Shown here: piece by piece, positions 7,958-14,769 of the stretch | Layout of the letters: every line of letters starts with the position of its first letter | Numbering within the stretch: position 1 is the stretch's first letter | Source of the DNA: S012-135 sp964423785 | Lineage (GTDB): Bacteria > Desulfobacterota > Desulfobulbia > Desulfobulbales > S012-135 | Direction of reading: 5' to 3' | Length of the DNA stretch: 16,935 nt | Assembly (NCBI GenBank): GCA_964423785.1 | Contig: CAYRGZ010000045.1 | Coordinates: 1-16,935 of the forward strand | Notes under the pieces: generated by a model | The model's database searches: none | Seen by the model: the letters and a program-made list of their open reading frames with translations, nothing else | Told to the model about the DNA's origin: nothing | Translations under genes and position numbers: made by a program

Positions 7958-7971
7958 GGTGACCTCCTTGC
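7958..7971 (+). promoter_or_regulatory. Weak sigma54-type promoter candidate for the tetraheme cytochrome
   Basis: A GG (7958-7959) and a GC (7970-7971) are exactly 10 bases apart, the latter inside TTGC, as in the -24/-12 pattern. The remaining consensus positions (CACG) do not match. No convincing sigma70 pair is visible in the 150 bases between 7878 and 8029. The tandem repeats at 7901-7922 would lie in upstream-activator position. Low confidence. Confidence 0.2.
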
Positions 7972-8015
7972 GACCTACCGTAGGGGTACAGGAACACGTT
8001 CCAACCCCAACCCAA

Positions 8016-8024
8016 TAAGGAGGT
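8016..8024 (+). promoter_or_regulatory. Strong Shine-Dalgarno of the tetraheme cytochrome gene
   Basis: TAAGGAGGT is an almost perfect anti-16S match. The GGAGG core is 5 bases from the ATG at 8029 and 8 bases from a second in-frame ATG at 8032, so either may be used. The strength implies high expression, as expected for a periplasmic electron carrier. Confidence 0.7.
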
Positions 8025-8028
8025 AGCC

Positions 8029-8463
8029 ATGATGCGAAGGACGATGCGAAATCTGATGATGGGTATGGCGGCGATCGCTGCCCTGGTTCTGGCCGTCGGT
8101 CCGGTGTGGGCCACCGAGCCGGGACCGCCTCCGGGCGAGTTGACCATCCAGGGCAAGAAGCCGGCCCGCTTTTCCCACGAAAAGCATCTCGGCCAGGGTA
8201 TGGAGTGCGGCCAGTGCCACCACGACGCCGACCATGCGCCGCTGACCGCCGAGGCCATCGGCAAGCTGTCCGATAGCGGCACGCTGCAGTGCGCCACCTG
8301 TCACAAGGAGGGATTTGCCAACGCGAAGCTGCAGCGGCGCAAAGACGTCTTCCACGCTCGCTGCCGGACCTGCCATAAGGAGGGCTACAACGGCAAGAAG
8401 GGGCCGACCCGTTGCAACGCCTGCCATCTGAAGAAAAAGCGCAAGAAGCTCGAAGGGTGCTGA
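8029..8463 (+). CDS. Periplasmic tetraheme cytochrome c (class III, c3-type)
   Basis: Exported electron-transfer protein of 144 aa. The signal peptide runs to about residue 29 (LMMGMAAIAALVLAVGPVWA). Four heme-binding motifs follow: CGQCH (60-64), CATCH (88-92), CRTCH (112-116) and CNACH (129-133). Candidate distal ligands sit in the classic c3 order: H50 and H53 in FSHEKHLG, H65 directly after the first motif, and H109 just before the third. This matches the class III fold. Unlike Desulfovibrio type I c3, all four motifs are CX2CH rather than two being CX4CH, as in Desulfuromonas/Geobacter c7-like proteins. The mature protein is lysine-rich with a basic C-terminal run LKKKRKKLEGC, a likely docking face for an acidic redox partner. 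The partner is not identifiable here. It probably works with hydrogenase, a membrane oxidoreductase or the downstream pentaheme protein. Confidence 0.93.
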   Translation: MMRRTMRNLMMGMAAIAALVLAVGPVWATEPGPPPGELTIQGKKPARFSHEKHLGQGMECGQCHHDADHAPLTAEAIGKLSDSGTLQCATCHKEGFANAKLQRRKDVFHARCRTCHKEGYNGKKGPTRCNACHLKKKRKKLEGC

Positions 8464-8473
8464 GCCGGGCCGC

Positions 8474-8506
8474 CGGGGATGCCGGGAATCGCTTCCGGCA
8501 TCCCCG
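8474..8506 (+). terminator. Intrinsic-terminator-like hairpin after the tetraheme cytochrome
   Basis: A perfect 12-bp stem, CGGGGATGCCGG (8474-8485) with CCGGCATCCCCG (8495-8506), encloses a 9-base loop. It begins 11 bases after the stop codon and is followed by a modestly T-rich stretch (TTTATACCGTTT). It should end or stabilise the cytochrome mRNA. Confidence 0.7.
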
Positions 8507-8524
8507 TTTATACCGTTTCACGGG

Positions 8525-8603
8525 TGATGCAATCGCAAAATTTGTAGCTACTTGATTTTGCGTTACGATCTGTGCGGTGTGCGGGGTTTTACGAGGGCTG
8601 TCA
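8525..8603. repeat. Degenerate copy of the intergenic repeat found at 9300-9509
   Basis: The left end, GATGCAATCGCAAAA (8526-8540), matches the later units at 14 of 15 bases. The right end, TTTTACGAGGGCTGTCA (8587-8603), resembles their TTTTTACGAGGCCATCA. The middle has diverged. With the two downstream units this copy brackets the pentaheme cytochrome gene. Confidence 0.55.
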
Positions 8604-8626
8604 TTTTGTCGCACCCCGCATTTTTT
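8580..8626 (+). terminator. Second terminator-like stem with T6 tract between the cytochrome genes
   Basis: TGCGGGGT (8580-8587) pairs perfectly with ACCCCGCA (8613-8620), and six T bases follow at once (8621-8626). The 25-base loop is long for an intrinsic terminator, so it may be a backup terminator or an attenuator-like structure upstream of the pentaheme gene. Confidence 0.45.
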
Positions 8627-8627
8627 C

Positions 8628-8656
8628 TTGCTTTTTTCCGGGGGGGAAAAGAAAAT
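8628..8656 (+). promoter_or_regulatory. Possible promoter of the pentaheme cytochrome gene
   Basis: TTGCTT (8628-8633) and GAAAAT (8651-8656) are 17 bases apart, 4/6 each. The spacer contains a run of seven G (8640-8646) flanked by TTTTCC and GGAAAA, an odd purine/pyrimidine tract that could form a small hairpin. It lies directly after the T6 tract and about 75 bases before the ATG. It is the best candidate in the 267-base gap but not a strong one. Confidence 0.3.
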
Positions 8657-8730
8657 ATTTAGTGAAAGCTGACGGATGGAAAAGTTGGGTGAGGACGGGC
8701 ACATTCGGTAACACAACATAAGTTTCTTTC

Positions 8731-9300
8731 ATGGCTCAGGAATCTTACCCGACCTCGCAACTCTGGCGTTCAGAACGACCGACCGCACTGCTTCTCGCCT
8801 TTCTCGTTTCCGTCTGCTGCTGGCCGCCCGTCGCCGTTGCGGCGGAAGAGAGCCAGAATCCCGCCGTCAGCCTGCCTTGCACGGAATGTCACGGCGAGTT
8901 GACCCTTGCCTACCGCCACCCACCCGTTGTCGAAGATTGCCTCAACTGCCACGTAGAGCATTTCGAGCCGGCACCGGCCCCCTCCAATCTGCAGGACGAC
9001 CTCAACGATCTCTGTCTCGGCTGCCACGACGATCCCGATGACACGGGCGGTCACCCCGTCGTGTCACATCCGACCGAGGGCCGGCCGGACCCCTTCGATC
9101 CGACCCGGCCGTTTTCTTGCGTCTCCTGCCACAATCCCCACCAGTCCAACATGCCGGCCCTGTTCAAGTATCGTTACGACGTGCGTCGGGCCGCCAGCGA
9201 AGGATACCCTTGCGCGCTCTGCCATCACCGGTCTGCCAACCCGGCCCCGACGTCCCCTGTGCCGGAAAAGGAGTTGCTACGCGAGAATGTCGCCAACTGA
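8731..9300 (+). CDS. Exported pentaheme c-type cytochrome (doubled CXXCH type)
   Basis: Secreted multiheme protein of 189 aa. A signal peptide (LLLAFLVSVCCWPPVAVAAEE, about residues 20-40) precedes five heme motifs: CTECH (50-54), CLNCH (70-74), CLGCH (95-99), CVSCH (130-134) and CALCH (161-165). The CVSCHNPHQSNMPALFKY stretch, plus paired motifs separated by HP/H-containing segments, is typical of the doubled CXXCH family found in respiratory multiheme proteins of anaerobes. The role is probably periplasmic electron transfer; the specific pathway is unknown. An in-frame stop at 8719-8721 makes ATG 8731 the first possible start, yet no Shine-Dalgarno is visible before it (CATAAGTTTCTTTC). The tail after the last heme is short and proline-rich. 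The stop codon TGA abuts the first downstream repeat unit. It may pair with the tetraheme protein, though each seems to have its own transcript. Confidence 0.88.
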   Translation: MAQESYPTSQLWRSERPTALLLAFLVSVCCWPPVAVAAEESQNPAVSLPCTECHGELTLAYRHPPVVEDCLNCHVEHFEPAPAPSNLQDDLNDLCLGCHDDPDDTGGHPVVSHPTEGRPDPFDPTRPFSCVSCHNPHQSNMPALFKYRYDVRRAASEGYPCALCHHRSANPAPTSPVPEKELLRENVAN

Positions 9301-9406
9301 AGTTTGATGGAATCGCAAAAACTGCGATTCCATCGAGTTTGCGGCGTGTAACCCGTTGAATTATCGTGTCAGGCCTGCACCGATTGCGACTTTTTACGAG
9401 GCCATC
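9300..9406. repeat. Intergenic palindromic repeat, unit 1 (107 bp)
   Basis: It begins AAGTTTGATGGAATCGCAAA and ends ACTTTTTACGAGGCCATC. Inside is a perfect 12-bp hairpin, GATGGAATCGCA (9306-9317) with TGCGATTCCATC (9323-9334), around a 5-base loop. The unit begins on the last base of the pentaheme stop codon, so the hairpin can serve as the 3' end structure of that mRNA. No coding potential was seen. Confidence 0.8.
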
Positions 9407-9509
9407 AAGTTTGATGGAATCGCAAAAAGTGCGATTTCATCGAGTTCACCGTCGTAACTCGTTGATTTATCGTGGCAGACCTGGACCGACTACGTATTAC
9501 GAGTTCGTC
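9407..9509. repeat. Intergenic palindromic repeat, unit 2 (103 bp)
   Basis: A tandem copy of unit 1 that starts with the same 22 bases and keeps the hairpin at 9413-9441, with one G:T wobble. It drifts in the right half (TATTACGAGTTCGTC for TTTTTACGAGGCCATC). A truncated third start (AAGTTTGGATGG) follows at 9510-9521. The right end of unit 1 and left end of unit 2 also form a 20-bp imperfect stem (9389-9408 with 9411-9430, 17 of 20 paired) that competes with the internal hairpin. The rest, to 9543, holds nothing else I can recognise. Confidence 0.75.
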
Positions 9510-9543
9510 AAGTTTGGATGGCGGCACTGCCAAACGATCCCAT

Positions 9544-10758
9544 TCAGAAGTAGCGCCGCAATTGGAGCCGGAGAAAATCGTCGTCGGCGAGCGCCGCCAG
9601 GGGATCGTCGGTGGAACCGGCAAAGAAAAACGTCCCTTCCAGCACCACCTTCCACTGATCTCCGAGCCGCCGTTCCCCCTCCAACCGCAGGAAGGAGGCG
9701 CCGCCGGCGGTGTCCAGACCCGCGCCGATGAGCAGGCCGGTGGAGGCCGGATCGTTGGCCGCCAGGCGCAGACCGATCATGATATCGCCGTCCTGAGAAA
9801 CGGCCCGCTGCCGGTCGCGCTGGTCCCAGGCGTATTCGAGAAGGAGTCCTACGTCGGTTGGCGTGCCGCCGACGCCGTACAGGGTGTATTCGAAGCCGCC
9901 GGTGGCAGCGCTGAAGTGGCCGCTCGGCGCGTGCCGATAGAGACCCTCGAACTTCCAGAGCCAATCGCCGGCCGCCGTCTGCAAATCGACGCTCACCTGG
10001 CGGATCTGCTCATAGTACGGCACCAAGATCGGCTGGGGAATCGCCGGCCGGGGTAGCAAAAGGGGATCGCGACCGGTACCCACGAAGAGGCCGATCCCGA
10101 TGTCCGTCATCCCCACGGTACGGCTCGCCCGCACGGCGTAATCGACGTGGTGCTTGCCGTGCCGGTTTTCATAGAGCGGCCGGTCGGTGGCCACCACCAG
10201 GTCGCCCCGCAGCCGGCCGGCCCGGCCGGCAAAGGTGCGTTCCCGAAAGTACGGCAGCACAAACAGATCCACCGTGGCCCAGGGCCGTTCCAGGGTGAGG
10301 CGCATCATGGGCTGGCCGAGTTTTTCTTCTGCGTCGATGTCCTCGACCAGATCGGTCTGGTTGACGATGTCCACCAGGTGAACGAATTCGGTGGCGCCCC
10401 AGAAAACCCGCCCAAGGCCGAATTCGATTTCCCAAGCTCCACCGCTGCGGGCGATGGAACATTCCCGCAGATCCCAGTGGTTGCGCTCTCCGTCCGGGCC
10501 GCCGACCCGGCCGAAGAGCACGGCGGCGGCCCGCCAGCCGCCGGGCCACTGGCCGTACAGCTCCGGCTGCAGGACGAGGGTGGCGTCGTGGTGGGCCTGA
10601 CCAGCGGCGGCCGGCGGCCGGGGAAAAAGGCGGCCCTCGACGGCCAGAAACCCACCCGGTTCGGCCGCCCCGCCCGTGGTCGCCCCCAGCAAGAGGATGA
10701 GGAACAGGGCGAGCCGGCCGGTGGCCTTCGCGTATCTGGTGCACGCACGAACGCTCAC
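9544..10758 (-). CDS. Outer-membrane beta-barrel protein of an MMPL/LolA-like transport operon
   Basis: Predicted outer-membrane barrel of 404 aa and last gene of the operon. A signal peptide (LALFLILLLGATTGGAAEP, about residues 16-34) is followed by alternating hydrophobic/polar strands throughout. It ends in FLRLQLRRYF, with the terminal phenylalanine and alternation expected of a BAM-recognition strand. The segment GLGRVFWGATEFVHLVDIVN, continuing QTDLVEDID, recalls the GRxxxxWG...DVINPxD pattern of DUF1302-like barrels that accompany MMPL transporters. I compare this from memory, and a formal family match is untested. The start is GTG at 10758, 14 bases after the LolA-like stop, with only a distant GAGG as ribosome site, so coupling to the upstream gene is likely. 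The likely role is to receive cargo from the periplasmic partner or pass it through the outer membrane. Confidence 0.8.
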   Translation of the reverse strand: MSVRACTRYAKATGRLALFLILLLGATTGGAAEPGGFLAVEGRLFPRPPAAAGQAHHDATLVLQPELYGQWPGGWRAAAVLFGRVGGPDGERNHWDLRECSIARSGGAWEIEFGLGRVFWGATEFVHLVDIVNQTDLVEDIDAEEKLGQPMMRLTLERPWATVDLFVLPYFRERTFAGRAGRLRGDLVVATDRPLYENRHGKHHVDYAVRASRTVGMTDIGIGLFVGTGRDPLLLPRPAIPQPILVPYYEQIRQVSVDLQTAAGDWLWKFEGLYRHAPSGHFSAATGGFEYTLYGVGGTPTDVGLLLEYAWDQRDRQRAVSQDGDIMIGLRLAANDPASTGLLIGAGLDTAGGASFLRLEGERRLGDQWKVVLEGTFFFAGSTDDPLAALADDDFLRLQLRRYF

Positions 10759-10772
10759 GGATCCAGGATGCC

Positions 10773-11579
10773 TCAGCGTCGCCGGCCAAGCCGGTTGCGG
10801 GTGAAATCGGCTGGGGTCAGGCCGGTGGCGAACCGGTAGTCACGGAATAAAAGATCTGTGCTCTTGCCGGTCTGATGGTTTTGCATGTGCATGGCCGTCG
10901 GCCGCCAGTAGCGACCGAGGAACTGGCGGTAATCCTCGAAAGTGAGTGTCTTGAGCAGGGCCCCCTTGCGGTCGTAGTAGTCGATCTTCCAGGGCTGGTA
11001 GATGGTGCTGTCGAGCCAGACCACCTGACGTTGGTAGCCGGAGCTGCCGGTGGCGGCCGGCCGCCGCTCGTTGACCAGGCAGTGGTGGCCGCCCATCTCC
11101 TCTTCGCCCAGAAACCGGTACCGGTATTTCTCCACCTCCTGGCTGGCGATGTCCTCGTAGGCGAACTCGCTGCCCATGAACGAGCCTGATTTATTGCGGG
11201 CACTGATCCGTTTGACCCGTTTCAGCGCCGGCAAATACAGCCACTGGTCGTCGTCTCGATTCCGGTGCGACCAGGTGAGCAGCGCCGTGCCCCGTACGTC
11301 GGCCGGCGTGTCGAATAAGAGCAGGTTGCGGTCGCCGTCGTTTGGCATCTCGAGGACGAAGATCCGCAGTTCGCGGCGGCTGGTCTCGCCGTGCCGGTTC
11401 TTGAGGATCATGGTCATGGAGGCGGTATAGTCCCCGAAACCGCTGTCCCGCCGGTCGGCCTCCCGGGCGATGGCCAGCCCCCGCTCCTCGGCGGTGGACG
11501 CGGCCAGGACCGGCGCGGCCAGAAGGCAGACAAGACAGAGGGCGATGACCATTGAAGGGTACCGTATCGTGGTGGGCAT
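10773..11579 (-). CDS. Outer membrane lipoprotein-sorting (LolA-like) periplasmic protein
   Basis: Predicted periplasmic carrier of 268 aa. The signal peptide is MVIALCLVCLLAAPVLAAS, with no lipobox. The mature chain shows the PF17131-type LolA-like pattern: DYTASMTMILKNRHGETSRR (an initial beta hairpin), MPNDGDRNLLLFDTPADVRG, ALLTWSHRNRDDDQWLYLPA, LKRVKRISARNKSGSFMGSE, FAYEDI and late strands ending in TDLLFRDYRF. The KRVKRI...GSFMGS(E/D)F(A/S)YED core is the family's most recognisable stretch. The half-barrel fold binds lipid or acyl chains. The ATG at 11579 is chosen because GGAG lies 10 bases upstream and it starts 5 bases after the transporter stop; longer in-frame readings overlap the transporter. 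It sits between an inner-membrane transporter and an outer-membrane barrel, as a shuttle would. The cargo is not known. Confidence 0.88.
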   Translation of the reverse strand: MPTTIRYPSMVIALCLVCLLAAPVLAASTAEERGLAIAREADRRDSGFGDYTASMTMILKNRHGETSRRELRIFVLEMPNDGDRNLLLFDTPADVRGTALLTWSHRNRDDDQWLYLPALKRVKRISARNKSGSFMGSEFAYEDIASQEVEKYRYRFLGEEEMGGHHCLVNERRPAATGSSGYQRQVVWLDSTIYQPWKIDYYDRKGALLKTLTFEDYRQFLGRYWRPTAMHMQNHQTGKSTDLLFRDYRFATGLTPADFTRNRLGRRR

Positions 11580-11584
11580 GGCTG

Positions 11585-13900
11585 TTACTCTCCGGAAGGT
11601 TGCAGGAAAACTTGTCCGCGGTCCAGGACCAGGAGCAAGGGGGGCAGCAGAAAGTAATCCATCACCAGGGCGATGGCGATGGTGACGCTGCACATGAGGC
11701 CCATGTGGGCGTTGAGACTGAAGCCCGACAGAGTGAGGACCGAGAAACCGGCCACCAGCACCACGGTGGTCACCCACAGGGCGGTGCCCACGGCGCCGAA
11801 GGCGTACCGTACCGCAGCCGGCGCGTCGAGGCCGCGGTGGCGGCCTTGGAGATATCTATGCAGGAAATGGATGGTGTCGTCAACCACGATGCCCAGGGTG
11901 ACGGCGGCGATGACCGAAATCACCAGATCCACCGGTCCGACGAAGTATCCCCACAGCCCGAAGGCGGCCAGGGCCGGGGTCAGGTTGGGCACCAGGCTGA
12001 CCAGCCCGTAGCGGATGCTGCGGAAGATGGCGGCCAAAAGTAACGAGATGACGGCGAGAGCCCCGAAGGAGGCGGAGAGCATGCTGTCGATGTTGCGCTT
12101 TGAAAGATGGGCGAAGACGATGGACAGTCCGGTGCCGTAGGTGAAGAGTTCCGGGGCGTTCTCCCGCAACCAGGCCCGGGCCCGGGCGTCGGTGGCACGC
12201 AGTTCCTTTGATGACATGTGGCGCACCCGCACCACCATCCGGCTGCTCGACTTGTCCACATTGATGATGTTGTTCAGGTCGTGGCCGAAGGGCAGGGACA
12301 TCTCGTAGAGAAGCAGGTATTGGGCCGCCAGTTGCCGGGATTCGGGCAGGCGGTACCAGGCCGGGTCGTTGGTGTGGAAGCTCTTGTTGAGCTGTTTGTA
12401 GATGTCGGTGATCGCGGCCACGTGGGCTACCTTGGGCTGGGAGCGGTACCAGGCGGCGAAGCGGTCCACCTGGGCGAGATAGCGGGGATCGTTGATCATG
12501 CCCGGACCGCCGGCCGGCAGCTTGTACTCGATGACGTTGAAGCCGGTGAGATGGTCTTCGGCGAAATCGGTGGCCACCCGGAAGGGAAAGGAGCGGTCGA
12601 AGTACTTGACGAAATCGTCGTCGAGTTCGATGCGAGCCATACCGGCCATGGCAACGAGGGCGGCCAACCCGACCCCCCAGAGGAGCGGATGGCGGTGGGC
12701 GATGATCCAGGGGGCGAGGCGGTCACGCAGCACCGTCTGGGAGGCGCCGACGCCCACCGACCGGCCACGGACCGGCAGGACGGCGAGCAGGCAGGGCAAC
12801 AACGTGAGCGAGTAGGCCAGGGCGGCCAGTACGCCGATGGCGACGATGAGGCCCAGTTCCCGGAAGGGTGGGGCGTCGGAAAAGAGCATCGACAGGAATC
12901 CGACCGCCGTGGTCACCGAGGTGATGACCACCGGCACCAAATTGACGGCGACGGAGCGGCGGATGGCGGTCTCCTTGTCGGCGCCGTTTGCCATTTCGCG
13001 GAGCATGCCGATGGCCATGTGGACACTGTCGGCCACCGCGAGGGTGAGGATGATGGTGGGAGCGTTGGCGGTGGGCGGACTGAGGACGATGCCGAGCCAG
13101 CCGGCGATGCCCATGGCGGTGAGCATGGCGCCGAGAATCACCGCCAGGGTGGCGAAGGTCGAGGAGACCGATCGCAGGATGACGGCGAGCAGCGCCAAGA
13201 GGACGACGTACATGCCGGGGACCAGGGTGGCCAGGTCCCGGCGGCTCGCTTCACCAAAGGCATGGTCGATGACCACGCCGCCGGTGAGATGGAGGGTGAT
13301 GTCCGGGTAGCGATTCTCAAAGCGGGCAGCGAGTTCACGGGCAGCGTCGATTACCTCGGCGGTTTCCTCCGGGCTACGTCCCGGCCGGGTGACCAGGATA
13401 TCGATGCCGGTCACCGAGCCGTCCGGGGCGATGATCCGGTTGACCAAAAGGGGTTCCGCCAGGGCGATGCTCCGGATGCGCTCGATGTCGGCGGTCGAAA
13501 GTCCGGCGGGATCCTCCACCAGATCGCTGACCATAATGTCGTCGCCCTCGGCCCGGGTGTACTGGAAATTGGTCAGCGAACTTACCCGGGTGGCGTAGGG
13601 GAGTTGCCAGCATCGGTCGGTGAGCCAGGCGACGGCCTCGAGAACGCGGCCGGTGAACACATCGCCATCGGCCGGCGCCAGGACGAAGAGGACATTGTCG
13701 TCGCGGGAAAAGGTGTTTTCCAGTTCCTCGAGGGCGGCGAGTTGCGGGTTGTCCTCGCTGAAGAAGACCCGCGAATCGGTGGTGAAAGAGAGCCGCGGGA
13801 TGCCGGCGGCGGCAAGGAGGATGGCGACGACACAGCCGATGATCACCGCTCGGCGGTGGGCAAGGAGGATCGCGGTCCAGTCGCGGCGAGGATCGCTCAT
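11585..13900 (-). CDS. MMPL/RND-superfamily inner-membrane transporter
   Basis: Large inner-membrane exporter of 771 aa with the duplicated MMPL layout. Helix 1 (about 18-34) is followed by a periplasmic domain to about 225, a five-helix bundle (about 228-375), a second lone helix (about 403-421), a second periplasmic domain, and a final bundle (about 608-760). Membrane acidic residues lie in LAVADSVHM (D291) and in GIVVDDTIHFLHR (D674, D675), the expected proton-relay positions of RND/SSD-type transporters. The N-terminal half has one aspartate where the C-terminal half has two. Family members move lipids, hopanoids or other hydrophobic molecules from the inner membrane. The ATG at 13900 overlaps the ThiD-like stop in an ATGA arrangement, and the gene ends 5 bases before the LolA-like start, so the three are almost surely co-translated. 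Substrate unknown. Confidence 0.93.
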   Translation of the reverse strand: MSDPRRDWTAILLAHRRAVIIGCVVAILLAAAGIPRLSFTTDSRVFFSEDNPQLAALEELENTFSRDDNVLFVLAPADGDVFTGRVLEAVAWLTDRCWQLPYATRVSSLTNFQYTRAEGDDIMVSDLVEDPAGLSTADIERIRSIALAEPLLVNRIIAPDGSVTGIDILVTRPGRSPEETAEVIDAARELAARFENRYPDITLHLTGGVVIDHAFGEASRRDLATLVPGMYVVLLALLAVILRSVSSTFATLAVILGAMLTAMGIAGWLGIVLSPPTANAPTIILTLAVADSVHMAIGMLREMANGADKETAIRRSVAVNLVPVVITSVTTAVGFLSMLFSDAPPFRELGLIVAIGVLAALAYSLTLLPCLLAVLPVRGRSVGVGASQTVLRDRLAPWIIAHRHPLLWGVGLAALVAMAGMARIELDDDFVKYFDRSFPFRVATDFAEDHLTGFNVIEYKLPAGGPGMINDPRYLAQVDRFAAWYRSQPKVAHVAAITDIYKQLNKSFHTNDPAWYRLPESRQLAAQYLLLYEMSLPFGHDLNNIINVDKSSSRMVVRVRHMSSKELRATDARARAWLRENAPELFTYGTGLSIVFAHLSKRNIDSMLSASFGALAVISLLLAAIFRSIRYGLVSLVPNLTPALAAFGLWGYFVGPVDLVISVIAAVTLGIVVDDTIHFLHRYLQGRHRGLDAPAAVRYAFGAVGTALWVTTVVLVAGFSVLTLSGFSLNAHMGLMCSVTIAIALVMDYFLLPPLLLVLDRGQVFLQPSGE

Positions 13901-14766
13901 TGTTCCCTTCCCGCCGGACGATGATGGGCCAGGGGGGCAGTACCGTGGCCCATCACGGGACTCGTTGCCAGAAGATCGGCGACGAAGTCCACGGCGCCGG
14001 TGAAGGCGGCCTCGTCGTCGTCGGTCAGCAGGTGGTAGGCGGCAAATCCGGCGGCAAAGGTGCAGCCGGTCCCGTGGCCGATGCGTTTTTCGATGCGGGG
14101 ATGCTCCCGGCTGGTCACCAGCGGGGCGTCCGCCGTGGCCGACCTCCGGACGAGGTAGTCGATGACCTGTCCCTCGCCGGCATGGAAGTGGCCGCCGGTG
14201 ACGCAGATCGTCCGCAGGCGGGGATAGCGGAGGAAGAGGGTGCGGCAGGCGGCAACCACCGTTTCGCGGTCGGGGCAGGCGTGGCCGGCCAGCAGCTCGA
14301 GTTCCGGCCGATTGGGGGTGATGACCGTGGCCGCGGGCAGAAAGTCATCCTGGAAGACGGCGAGGGAATCGGCCTCGAAGAGCGGGTGGCCGCTGGACGA
14401 CACCAGGACCGGATCGACCACCACCTCGCCGGTGAATCGGGCGAGCAGCCGGCCGAGTTGCCGGGCGATGGCCGCGGTGCCGAGCATGCCGGTCTTGATG
14501 TGGGTGACCGGCAGGTCGTCCAACACCGCCGCCACCTGGTCGACCACCAGTCCGGCATCGAGGCAGTGGACCGCCTGCACGCCGCGAGTATTCTGTACGG
14601 TCAGGCAGGTGATCGCCGCCGCGCCGTACACTCCGAGACGACAAAAGGTCTTGAGGTCGGCCTGGATGCCGGCCCCGCCGCTCGGGTCGGAGCCGGCGAC
14701 GGTCAGGGCCACGGCGGCCCGTGCAGCCGTCGGTCGTTGCTGGCGGGCGGAGGCGTCACCGGCCAT
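13897..14766 (-). CDS. thiD: ThiD-like hydroxymethylpyrimidine (phosphate) kinase
   Basis: Cytosolic ribokinase-fold kinase that phosphorylates HMP and HMP-P for thiamine synthesis, if function follows family. The 289-aa protein carries the hallmarks in order: VAGSDPSGGAGIQADLKT (23-40), IKTGML (90-95), VVVDPVLVSSSGHPLF (115-130), TPNRPELELL (150-159), ICVTGGHF (187-194) and the anion hole with catalytic region HGTGCTFAAG (231-240). Length is slightly over the usual 260-270 aa, owing to a polar N-terminal lead of about 17 residues and a short tail. It lies 3 bases after the SlyD-like stop and overlaps the transporter start by 4 bases. No other thiamine gene is present and no TPP-riboswitch motif is visible in the operon leader. 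This placement is odd for thiD; a pyridoxal-kinase-like specificity or a salvage role is possible. Confidence 0.9.
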   Translation of the reverse strand: MAGDASARQQRPTAARAAVALTVAGSDPSGGAGIQADLKTFCRLGVYGAAAITCLTVQNTRGVQAVHCLDAGLVVDQVAAVLDDLPVTHIKTGMLGTAAIARQLGRLLARFTGEVVVDPVLVSSSGHPLFEADSLAVFQDDFLPAATVITPNRPELELLAGHACPDRETVVAACRTLFLRYPRLRTICVTGGHFHAGEGQVIDYLVRRSATADAPLVTSREHPRIEKRIGHGTGCTFAAGFAAYHLLTDDDEAAFTGAVDFVADLLATSPVMGHGTAPLAHHRPAGREQ

Positions 14767-14769
14767 GGT

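Noticed and set aside
9300..9521. CRISPR-like array
   Set aside because: Only two full units of about 105 bp that are similar along much of their length and strongly palindromic. There are no short constant repeats with unique spacers and no cas genes.
12218..13924. 568-aa open frame on the plus strand opposite the MMPL gene
   Set aside because: Antisense shadow, extremely rich in G, D, H and E; the minus-strand MMPL reading has clear helices and motifs.
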